NCBI GenBank assembly: GCA_030425905.1
Contig: JAUHZT010000002.1
Coordinates: forward strand, 1-64,000
From: Gammaproteobacteria bacterium
GTDB taxonomy: Bacteria; Pseudomonadota; Gammaproteobacteria; Steroidobacterales; Woeseiaceae
Direction of reading: 5' to 3'
DNA length: 64,000 nucleotides
Shown: piece after piece, positions 29,193-36,809 of the stretch
Numbering within the stretch: position 1 is the first letter of the stretch
How the letters are laid out: each line of letters opens with the position of its first letter
The notes under the pieces: generated by a model
The model's input: the letters and a program-made list of their open reading frames with translations, nothing else
Told to the model about the DNA's origin: nothing
Databases searched by the model: none
Position numbers and translations under genes: made by a program

Positions 29193-31295
29193 ATGAGAAT
29201 TAGTAGCTTACTCTTTGCGCCCATGATCCTGATGAGTGCCTGCGAAGCGCAACTGGCAACGCGCGAGGCGGGTAGCGCCGCGCCATCTGCGACGCAAGCG
29301 GTCACTGCGACCGCAGAAACTGCGGCTACCCGCACTGATTCTGCGAATGATCCGGCCATCCTGATTAACGGGTCGAACCCTGCCAAGAGTCGCATTCTTG
29401 GCAGCAGCGAACAAGGCGGGATCGAGTTGTATTCCCTGAGCGGCGAACGTCTCGCAAGCGCGGACCAGCGCCCGGCAACGCTGGTCGATGTTCGCTACAA
29501 CTTTGCGTACATGGGGCAACGGCAAAGCCTCGTAATTAGCTACGATGCGGCAGCCGCCGAACTGGTTGCTTACGTGACGGACGGGGACAGCCTGCGACAG
29601 GTCTCGGCACCCATGCCAACGGAAGCGGAGATTGAGGGCTTGTGTCTCTATGTGAGCCCCATCTCTGGCAAATATTATGCATTTGCCGCAGGTGAAGGCA
29701 TGTTGCAGCAGTGGGAACTGCATACGGCAGGCGAGCAAGTGCGAGGCCGCTTGATTCGCTCGGTACCGGTGGGTCCAGGCGCCGCGCATTGCGCCGCCAG
29801 CGACAGGCAGCGAGCAGTCTACTATTCGCAGGAAACGGTCGGCGTTGCACGCCTCAATGCTGAGCCGGAGTCTGAAGCTGAGGTCGAATACATCGGGCTG
29901 GCCCAGCCGCACGGTGTCTTCGAGGGGGACATTAAGGGTGTTGCCCTCTATGAACAGGGTGACAGTGGCTACTTGCTGGTCTCGGATGCGGACGTTAATC
30001 GCGTGCAAGTTTACGACCTGGACAGCCACGCACATCTTGGCGCCATTCGCGTGACCGGTTCGGGTGCGATTGACGACACCGAAGAAACCGAGGGCATGGC
30101 GGCAGTCAGCCTGCCGCTCAGTGATGCATACCCTCAGGGTATGCTGGTTGTCGCCGACGACGATAACAGTGGCGAGCCGACAAATTACAAGCTTGTAAGC
30201 TGGAGCGGCATTGCTGCCGCTCTCGAGTTGCCGGTTGCGGCGGCCTACGACCCAACGGTGTTGGACGTGCCCACGGCCAGGACCGTTTCTCCGAGTAACG
30301 AAACTGTCCCTGTCAGGCACTACGGTGATGCGGCCGATGATCCTCTGATCTGGGTTCATCCGGAAGACCCTGCGAAAAGCCTCGTCATCGGTACGCAGAA
30401 AAAACGTGGCATCAATGTTTACGATATGAAGGGTGCGCTGGTGCAGGAGCGCGAAGACGGGCGTATCAATAACGCCGATATTCGCTACGGCTTTATGCTC
30501 GGCGGGGAGGCTGTGGATATCGTCGCGGGCAGCAATCGCACCCATGACAGCATCAGCGTCTGGAGGATAGACAAAAACACTCGGCAGCTGGTTGATATTG
30601 CCGACGGAATCCTGCCGACCGGCATGACTGACCCTTACGGCCTGTGCATGTATCGGAGCCCGCGCGATGGAAGCTACTACGTGTTCGTCAATGACACTGA
30701 TGGCGTCGTCAGGCAGTGGCGACTGGCAGAGCGTTCTAATGGTCGGGTTGCGCTAGAGCAAGTACGTGAATTCAAGCTCGACTCACAAACGGAAGGTTGT
30801 GTTGCCGACGATGAAACCGGAGACCTGTATGTCGGCGAAGAGGATGTCGGGATCTGGAAATACTCGGCCGAGCCGGACGGTGGTGATCGACGCCGCATTA
30901 TTGATCGCACTGATGGCGGCAATCTGACTGATGACGTTGAGGGTCTCGCAATCCTGTACGGCGAAGACGGTGCCGGCTACCTGATTGCGTCGAACCAGGG
31001 TGCTGACAACTACGCTATTTATGAGCGGCAGGGCGACAATCGGTTCCTCGGGCTCTTTTACGTGGTTGCCGATGAGGAAACTGGCATTGATGGCAGTTCG
31101 GAAACAGACGGGCTGGATGTCACGAGCGCAAACCTGGGGCCGCAGTTTCCGCACGGTATGCTGGTGGTCCAGGATGGCCGAAATATTGCGCCGAAAGGCC
31201 GGCAGAACTTCAAAATGATTCCGTGGGAGCGTATTGCTGCGGCGATGGGCCTTGAGGTCTACACAGGATACGATCCACGTGCGACGGCGCAATAA
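29193..31295 (+). CDS. Two-domain beta-propeller phytase, lipoprotein
   Basis: A 700 aa protein with a lipoprotein-type signal (MILMSAC) followed by a low-complexity Ala/Thr linker and two homologous beta-propeller halves. The second half (about 365-697) has the active-site signature DAADDPLIWVHPEDP near residue 376, GTQKKRGINVYD and ADIRYGFMLGG. The first half (about 50-355) keeps the frame (DVRYNFAYMGQ, EIEGLCLYVSP) but its entry motif is reduced to NDPAILINGSNP. Beta-propeller phytases remove phosphates from calcium-phytate. Tandem forms with a degenerate first domain are known. It heads an operon with the transporter 44 bp downstream. Confidence 0.92.
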   Translation: MRISSLLFAPMILMSACEAQLATREAGSAAPSATQAVTATAETAATRTDSANDPAILINGSNPAKSRILGSSEQGGIELYSLSGERLASADQRPATLVDVRYNFAYMGQRQSLVISYDAAAAELVAYVTDGDSLRQVSAPMPTEAEIEGLCLYVSPISGKYYAFAAGEGMLQQWELHTAGEQVRGRLIRSVPVGPGAAHCAASDRQRAVYYSQETVGVARLNAEPESEAEVEYIGLAQPHGVFEGDIKGVALYEQGDSGYLLVSDADVNRVQVYDLDSHAHLGAIRVTGSGAIDDTEETEGMAAVSLPLSDAYPQGMLVVADDDNSGEPTNYKLVSWSGIAAALELPVAAAYDPTVLDVPTARTVSPSNETVPVRHYGDAADDPLIWVHPEDPAKSLVIGTQKKRGINVYDMKGALVQEREDGRINNADIRYGFMLGGEAVDIVAGSNRTHDSISVWRIDKNTRQLVDIADGILPTGMTDPYGLCMYRSPRDGSYYVFVNDTDGVVRQWRLAERSNGRVALEQVREFKLDSQTEGCVADDETGDLYVGEEDVGIWKYSAEPDGGDRRRIIDRTDGGNLTDDVEGLAILYGEDGAGYLIASNQGADNYAIYERQGDNRFLGLFYVVADEETGIDGSSETDGLDVTSANLGPQFPHGMLVVQDGRNIAPKGRQNFKMIPWERIAAAMGLEVYTGYDPRATAQ

Positions 31296-31339
31296 CGGGC
31301 GCACGTGGACATGAGTTTGCTTGTCTGTCGAGCTGATAC

Positions 31340-32728
31340 ATGAAGTCGTTGCTAAACTTTTTCGCGGCTGGCAAGGATGCGCCACCGATCACGGACCCGG
31401 CCGTGATCGACGCGGAGTTCCGTACGCACCGACGTAATATTATTTTCGTTATTACGCTCAGTTACGGTCTTGGCTACGTCTGCCGCCTCGCACTGAATGT
31501 GGTCAAGAAGCCGCTCATGGACGGGGGCATTTTTACGCCCGAGGAAATGGGTCTGATCGGCTCAATGCTGTTATACGGGTATGCGCTGGGTAAGTTCAGC
31601 AACGGTGTGCTTGCAGACTACTCCAACGTAAAACGCTTTTTTGCAGCAGGGCTGTTTCTTTCGGCGATGATGAACTTCGGCATGTCCATGTCGACGGTCG
31701 TCTGGTTGTCGGCGACGTTCTGGGTGCTGAATGGCTGGTTCCAGGGCTTTGGCGCGCCAGCCTGCGTAGTAGCCCTGGCCAACTGGTTCAGCAATGCCGA
31801 GCGCGGCCGTTACTACGGTCTCTGGAGCACGGCGCATTCGATCGGCGAAGGGCTTACCTACCTGGGTATCGCCTTTCTGATCGCTATGCCGCCGAAGGGG
31901 CTGGGACTGCCCTGGCAATTCGGTTTCTGGGTCCCTGCGGCTATCTGCGTGATCGCGGCAGGTCTTGTCTATTACTTCCTGCAGGATCGGCCGCAGACAC
32001 TCGGCCTGCCGTCAGTGGCAGAATGGCGTGGCGACAGCGGTCTACGCGGTACCGCCAGTCATGATGTACGCAGTATTTTTAAGGACCAGCTACGAGTGCT
32101 TGCGATTCCCTCTATCTGGGTTATCGCGCTAGCCAGTTCGACGATGTACATCACGCGCTACGCGATCAACAGCTGGGGCAATGTATACCTGCAGGAAATC
32201 CGCGGCTTCGACCTGTTCGACGCCAACCTGTTTATTTTTCTCAATACCGCGGCAGGTATCCTGGGTTGCGTGGCCTACGGCTACGTGTCCGATAAATTGT
32301 TTGATGCGCGGCGACCGCCGACAAATCTGATCTTTGGGCTCATGGAGTTGTTGCCGCTGTTTGTTATTTTCTATGGTCCTGCAAACAATTTTGTCCTCGC
32401 GGCGGCACTGATTGTCTATGGTTTTGGCCTGAGTGGTATCCTCGCTTCGCTGGGTGGCTTGTTTGCCGTCGATATTGCACCGAAGAAGGTAGCGGGCGCA
32501 GCGATGGGTTTCATCGGCATTTTCAGCTACCTCGGGGCGGGTTTGCAGGACTATATCAGCGGCAAGCTCATCTACGACACTGAAATTCGCGTTGTCTTTC
32601 CCCTCGGAGACAGCGCCCCAACAGTGTACTTCTACGACTATTCCACACCAATTATTTTCTGGGTCGGCGCGTCCGTTGTTTCTGTCATACTCGCATCAAG
32701 TTTGTGGAAGGTAAGAGCGAGTGACTGA
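31340..32728 (+). CDS. OPA-family organophosphate:phosphate antiporter (MFS, GlpT-like)
   Basis: A 462 aa twelve-helix MFS transporter. The first-helix segment GYVCRLALNVVKKPL puts an Arg (R49) where GlpT has its phosphate-binding R45. The seventh-helix segment ITRYAINSWGNVYLQE (R273) matches the GlpT region around R269. Retaining both arginines argues for a phosphorylated organic substrate exchanged for inorganic phosphate. It sits between a phytase and an inositol-monophosphatase-family gene, so an inositol phosphate is a reasonable guess. The 3' end overlaps the next gene by 8 bp. Confidence 0.85.
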   Translation: MKSLLNFFAAGKDAPPITDPAVIDAEFRTHRRNIIFVITLSYGLGYVCRLALNVVKKPLMDGGIFTPEEMGLIGSMLLYGYALGKFSNGVLADYSNVKRFFAAGLFLSAMMNFGMSMSTVVWLSATFWVLNGWFQGFGAPACVVALANWFSNAERGRYYGLWSTAHSIGEGLTYLGIAFLIAMPPKGLGLPWQFGFWVPAAICVIAAGLVYYFLQDRPQTLGLPSVAEWRGDSGLRGTASHDVRSIFKDQLRVLAIPSIWVIALASSTMYITRYAINSWGNVYLQEIRGFDLFDANLFIFLNTAAGILGCVAYGYVSDKLFDARRPPTNLIFGLMELLPLFVIFYGPANNFVLAAALIVYGFGLSGILASLGGLFAVDIAPKKVAGAAMGFIGIFSYLGAGLQDYISGKLIYDTEIRVVFPLGDSAPTVYFYDYSTPIIFWVGASVVSVILASSLWKVRASD

Positions 32729-33245
32729 TACCAGGTCATATCTGCAAGGTATTGTTCGTACGCTGGCCGTAGCAGCCTGCGTTACCGCGTGCACTACGGA
32801 CGATGCAACAGACTATTGCAAAAACCACTATGTTTTCCATGCAGAGCATCTCGCGGACGTTGGCACCCTGGCGCTCGAGATGCACGAGGATGGCCATATA
32901 AATTCAAGCCTGCAACTGCCTCGCTCGGCGCTTGCCGGTATGGCGGATGCGTCTGTTGGTCTTGCACCCGAATCCGTTTTTCGGGTGAGTACAGCGTCGC
33001 AGTGCGAACATCAGCGCGTATCTGAGACGATTTCGAATAGCGGATTCGCTGCAACATTTGCATCGGACTGCGGCGCTGACAACGACCTGGGACAGATTGA
33101 CGTGCTGCTGTTTGAAGCGCTACCGGCGCTGGATGAAATGCTTGTTGATATCAAGACGCCAGTAACAGCGAAGCGTTTTGCGATCAGCCGACAGTGCGCG
33201 AACCCGATATTTCGAATCGAACGAGGAACCGTGGATGACGGCTGA
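32721..33245 (+). CDS. Small cysteine-containing lipoprotein of unknown function
   Basis: 174 aa starting at a GTG inside the transporter gene. It has a hydrophobic signal with a lipobox-like VAAC or VTAC near residues 17-24. The mature part carries cysteines in DYCKNHYVF, SQCEHQR, SDCGAD and RQCANPIF, enough for two disulfides. I recognise no family. Overlaps on both sides (8 bp upstream, 11 bp downstream) show that it belongs to the phytase-transporter-phosphatase operon, so a periplasmic role in inositol phosphate handling is possible but unproven. Confidence 0.65.
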   Translation: MTDTRSYLQGIVRTLAVAACVTACTTDDATDYCKNHYVFHAEHLADVGTLALEMHEDGHINSSLQLPRSALAGMADASVGLAPESVFRVSTASQCEHQRVSETISNSGFAATFASDCGADNDLGQIDVLLFEALPALDEMLVDIKTPVTAKRFAISRQCANPIFRIERGTVDDG

Positions 33246-34026
33246 TAGCCAGCGGCTGCAGTTTGCCTGTGATGTGGCCCGCGACGCAGGCACGCTTGCG
33301 CTCGAATATTTTTCTAACTTGAGCAGCCTGACGGTGCGCAGCAAGGGCGTGCAGGATATGGCGACCGAAGCGGATGTTAATTCAGAAGCACTGATTCGTG
33401 CCGCTATTGCTTCGGCGTATCCCGAAGACAGTTTTCTCGGTGAGGAAAGCAGTGACAGTTTTGCCGGAAGCAAAGGGGCGGGTACGTGGATTGTCGACCC
33501 GATCGATGGCACACAGCCTTTCGTGAGTGGCATGCGCACCTGGTGTATTTCGATCGCCTATTTTCGCGGCGGTGAGCTTGAGCTCGGCGTAGTCTACGAT
33601 CCGTCGCTGGACGAGATGTTCGCGGCCCAGGCGGGCTGCGGCGCAACGCTCAATGGGCGGCCAATGCAGGTCGCACAGGTGACATCGCTGGACCAGGGGC
33701 TCGTCAGCATGGGCTATTCAACGCGCGTGACGCCGGAAGCGACGCTCGAACCCTTGAGCCGGCTGCTGCACGCCGATGGCATGTTTCACCGCAGTGGCAG
33801 CGGCGCCCTGAGCCTTGCCTACGTCGCCGCTGGTCGCTTAATTGGCTACTACGAGCCACACATGTGTGCCTGGGACTTATCGGCGGGCGCTATTCTTGTG
33901 CGAGAAGCGGGCGGCCGTACCAACGATTGCCTGCCCAATGAGCAGGCGCTGATCGATGGCAGCCCGATGCTCGCGGCTGCGTCTGGCGTGTTCGATGCAT
34001 TAAGCGGTGTGGTTGCAGGAAACTAG
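33235..34026 (+). CDS. Inositol monophosphatase-family enzyme
   Basis: About 263 aa from the ATG at 33235, which overlaps the previous gene and has GAGGAA upstream. The metal ligands of the family are all present: E70 in GEES, D88 and D91 in WIVDPIDGT, and D214 in CAWDLSAGAILVREAGG. There is no signal peptide, so it acts in the cytoplasm. Family members remove phosphate from inositol monophosphates, histidinol phosphate, PAP or fructose-1,6-bisphosphate. The operon with a phytase and an OPA transporter favours inositol phosphate. Confidence 0.9.
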   Translation: MTADSQRLQFACDVARDAGTLALEYFSNLSSLTVRSKGVQDMATEADVNSEALIRAAIASAYPEDSFLGEESSDSFAGSKGAGTWIVDPIDGTQPFVSGMRTWCISIAYFRGGELELGVVYDPSLDEMFAAQAGCGATLNGRPMQVAQVTSLDQGLVSMGYSTRVTPEATLEPLSRLLHADGMFHRSGSGALSLAYVAAGRLIGYYEPHMCAWDLSAGAILVREAGGRTNDCLPNEQALIDGSPMLAAASGVFDALSGVVAGN

Positions 34027-34032
34027 CGGCGT

Positions 34033-34911
34033 TCAGGCGGCGCTCAGGCGAGCAAGATTTCTGTACCCCAGGCTGGCATAGTAATCGGGCGGGGCGACGG
34101 CCGGGTCCTGCTCCGCCTCCACTACGATCCAGCCCTCGTAAGCGGCCTTGCGCAGTGCCGTAAAAAAGCGCTCGTAATCCACGTCGCCATCACCGGGCAC
34201 TGTGAATACGCCATCAAGCACGGCATCCAGAAAACTGCTGTCCCTGTTCTGACACTGGCGCATGACCGGATCACGCACGTCCTTGCAGTGCACATGACCA
34301 ATTCGGCCGGTGTAATCATCAACCAGCTGTACCGGATCGGCGCCCGCAAAGTAAGCATGCCCCGTATCGACGAGCAGGCGAACCTCATCCGAGCTACTGT
34401 TCATCAATGCGTCGATATCGGCGCGCGACTGCACCACGGTACCCATGTGGTGGTGGTAGCACAGCGCGAGCCCCCGATCGGCGCAATAGGCGGCCACCGC
34501 TGACATACGCTCGCCGAAGGATTGCCACTGCGTGGCGTGCAGGTTTGGACGCCGCGACAGCCGTATGTCCTTGTTGGAGTGAATGCAGCCGGTCACTTCC
34601 GCAAAAATAAGCACTTTGCAGCCCATTGCGCACAACAGGTCAGCGTGTTTGCCAATGGCGCCGATTTCCTCGGCGGCGCTGCGGCGCAGCAATTCACCGC
34701 TGTACCAGCCCGACACTAGCGACAGGCCGTGTTCCTCCAGTAAAGGTTTGAGAACTGCCGGGTCACGCGGAAACTTGTGGCCGAGTTCAAGGCCGGCGTA
34801 GCCAGCGGCCGCGGCTTCCCGCAGGCACTTTTCCAGCGAGTTGTTCGCGCCGACGTACTGCAGGTCGTCGTTGCTCCAGGTAATCGGGTTGATGCCTATT
34901 GATACGTTCAT
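34033..34911 (-). CDS. iolE: Myo-inosose-2 dehydratase
   Basis: A 292 aa TIM-barrel protein of the xylose-isomerase-like AP endonuclease 2 family. The N-terminus SIGINPITWSNDDL, YHHHMGTVVQ, LLVDTGHAYFAGADP and VHCKDVR are diagnostic of IolE, which dehydrates scyllo-inosose to the 3D-(3,5/4) dione. It is the last gene of the minus-strand inositol operon. The C-terminus converges to within 6 bp of the phosphatase gene stop. Confidence 0.92.
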   Translation of the reverse strand: MNVSIGINPITWSNDDLQYVGANNSLEKCLREAAAAGYAGLELGHKFPRDPAVLKPLLEEHGLSLVSGWYSGELLRRSAAEEIGAIGKHADLLCAMGCKVLIFAEVTGCIHSNKDIRLSRRPNLHATQWQSFGERMSAVAAYCADRGLALCYHHHMGTVVQSRADIDALMNSSSDEVRLLVDTGHAYFAGADPVQLVDDYTGRIGHVHCKDVRDPVMRQCQNRDSSFLDAVLDGVFTVPGDGDVDYERFFTALRKAAYEGWIVVEAEQDPAVAPPDYYASLGYRNLARLSAA

Positions 34912-34945
34912 AGTGAAGTGTCCGCGCTATAGTTTGCAGCGCTAC

Positions 34946-36796
34946 CTAACGCTGTTGGGTTTTATTCTTGTAGGCCTCACGGGCAGCACTCACCGCGGCG
35001 TTGTCACTCGTTGCAGCGACCGGTACGTCCCACCAGGTGCCACCTTCGCTAGTTGATGCGACGGGGTCGGTGTCGATAACGATCACGCTCGTACGCTCGG
35101 CATTTTTTGCCTGCCTGAGCGCTGTGGCCAGTTCATCGAGATTCGCAACCTTGTTTGCCAGTGCGCCAAGCGCGCTCGCATGCTTTACGAAATCAATCGG
35201 AGGCGCCGTGTCGCTGGTGTAACTCGAGGCCAGCAGGTTGTTATAGGGTTTGCCACCAAGCGAGGTTTGCAATCGATTGATACAGGCAAAGCCGCGATTG
35301 TCGAGCAGCACGATAATCAGCTTGACTCCGAGCGCGACCGAGGAAGCGATTTCCGAGTTCAGCATCAGGTAGCTGCCATCGCCAACCGTGACGACAACAT
35401 CGCGCTGGGGCAGCGCAAGCTTCACGCCCAAACCGCCGGCGATCTCATAGCCCATGCAGGAAAAGCCGTATTCAACGTGGTAGTTGTCGGGGTCGCTCAC
35501 GCGCCACAGTTTGTGCAATTCGCCGGGCAGGCCACCAGCGGCACAGACCACCGTCGCATTCTCGGGGAACGTTGCGCTGATCACGCCGAGTACCTGCGCA
35601 TCACTGGGCCTGGCTGCGCCAGTGTCAGAGGTCACCGCTGCATACACCCGGTCCCATTCGTCGCGCAAACCGGCGGCCTTTTGCGACCAGTTTGCGTCGG
35701 CCGACCATGCGCCGAGCCGGTCCTGTAATTCAACGAGGCTGCGCTGTGCATCGCCGCATACCGCCAAGGCATCGCGCTTGACCGCGTCAAACCGGCACAC
35801 GTTGATGCTTAGCATGGCGCAGTCTGGCCGCCGTACAAGCAGGCCCGAACCGGTCGTAAAGTCCTGCAGGCGTGTGCCGATCGCAATCACAAGGTCTGCT
35901 GACTCGGCGAGTTCATTGGCCGCCTGAGTACCGGTCACGCCGATTGCCCCGACGTTCTGCGGGTGACCCCAGTGCAGGCAAGCTTTGCCGGCCTGGGTCT
36001 CCGCTACGGGAATGCCGAAGCGCTCTGCGAAACTTGCGAGTTCCTTTTCTGCTGCAGAGTAAAGAACGCCGCCACCGGCAATAATCAATGGTCGTTTGCT
36101 ACTGCGCAGCAGGTCGGCTGCGCGCGCCAGGCTATCCGCATCCGCGCCCGGGCGTACGAAATGGTGTGTGCGCGGGGCAAAGAACGAGACTGGAAAATCA
36201 AAGACCTCAGCCTGCACGTCTTGCGGCAACGCGAGCGTGACCGGACCGCAGTCTGCCGGATCTGTCAGCACGCTAATAGCCTGTGGTAGCGAGTGCAGCA
36301 ACTGCTCGGGCCGGCTGATGCGATCCCAGTAGCGTGAAACTGGCCGGAAACAGTCATTGGCGGTGACCAGGGGGTCGCCAAAGTCTTCGACCTGCTGCAG
36401 GACAGGGTCGGGCAGGCGATTGGCGAACGTGTCGCCGGGCAGGAGCAGCACCGGAAGACGATTGACGTGCGCTCCGGCCGCCGCCGTTACCATATTGGTC
36501 GCACCCGGCCCAATGGACGTGGTACAGGCCATCATTTGCCGGCGTTTTTTTGCCTTGGCATACGCGATGGCCGAATGCGCCATAGCTTGTTCGTTGTGTG
36601 CACGCAGAACGGGAAGGGCATCCCCGGCGTCCTCAAGTGCTTCACCCATACCTGCAACGTTGCCGTGGCCGAAAATGGCAAAGATGCCGGTAAGCAGGCG
36701 GCAGGTCTCATCATTGACTACGGTGTGCTGAGCGCACAAATAACGGACCAGCGCCTGTGCCGTGGTCAGTCGAATTTTCCCGTCGTTGCCCGTCAT
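34946..36796 (-). CDS. iolD: Trihydroxycyclohexane-1,2-dione hydrolase (TPP enzyme)
   Basis: About 616 aa. I favour the ATG at 36796 (AGGA upstream) over the one at 36820, which would overlap iolC. It is a thiamine-diphosphate enzyme of the acetohydroxyacid-synthase fold with GPGATNMVTAAAGAHVNRLP in the Pyr domain and GDGSYLMLNSEIAS plus NRGFACINRLQ in the PP domain. It opens the inositol-derived ring to 5-deoxy-glucuronate. It lies between iolC and iolE in the same operon. Confidence 0.93.
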   Translation of the reverse strand: MTGNDGKIRLTTAQALVRYLCAQHTVVNDETCRLLTGIFAIFGHGNVAGMGEALEDAGDALPVLRAHNEQAMAHSAIAYAKAKKRRQMMACTTSIGPGATNMVTAAAGAHVNRLPVLLLPGDTFANRLPDPVLQQVEDFGDPLVTANDCFRPVSRYWDRISRPEQLLHSLPQAISVLTDPADCGPVTLALPQDVQAEVFDFPVSFFAPRTHHFVRPGADADSLARAADLLRSSKRPLIIAGGGVLYSAAEKELASFAERFGIPVAETQAGKACLHWGHPQNVGAIGVTGTQAANELAESADLVIAIGTRLQDFTTGSGLLVRRPDCAMLSINVCRFDAVKRDALAVCGDAQRSLVELQDRLGAWSADANWSQKAAGLRDEWDRVYAAVTSDTGAARPSDAQVLGVISATFPENATVVCAAGGLPGELHKLWRVSDPDNYHVEYGFSCMGYEIAGGLGVKLALPQRDVVVTVGDGSYLMLNSEIASSVALGVKLIIVLLDNRGFACINRLQTSLGGKPYNNLLASSYTSDTAPPIDFVKHASALGALANKVANLDELATALRQAKNAERTSVIVIDTDPVASTSEGGTWWDVPVAATSDNAAVSAAREAYKNKTQQR

Positions 36797-36809
36797 CGTA
36801 CCCGTCCTG

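Noticed and set aside
29208-30545. A 445-codon open frame on the minus strand inside the phytase gene
   Set aside because: It is antisense to a clear two-domain phytase, shows no family motifs or signal, and has no ribosome site. It is a by-product of codon bias.
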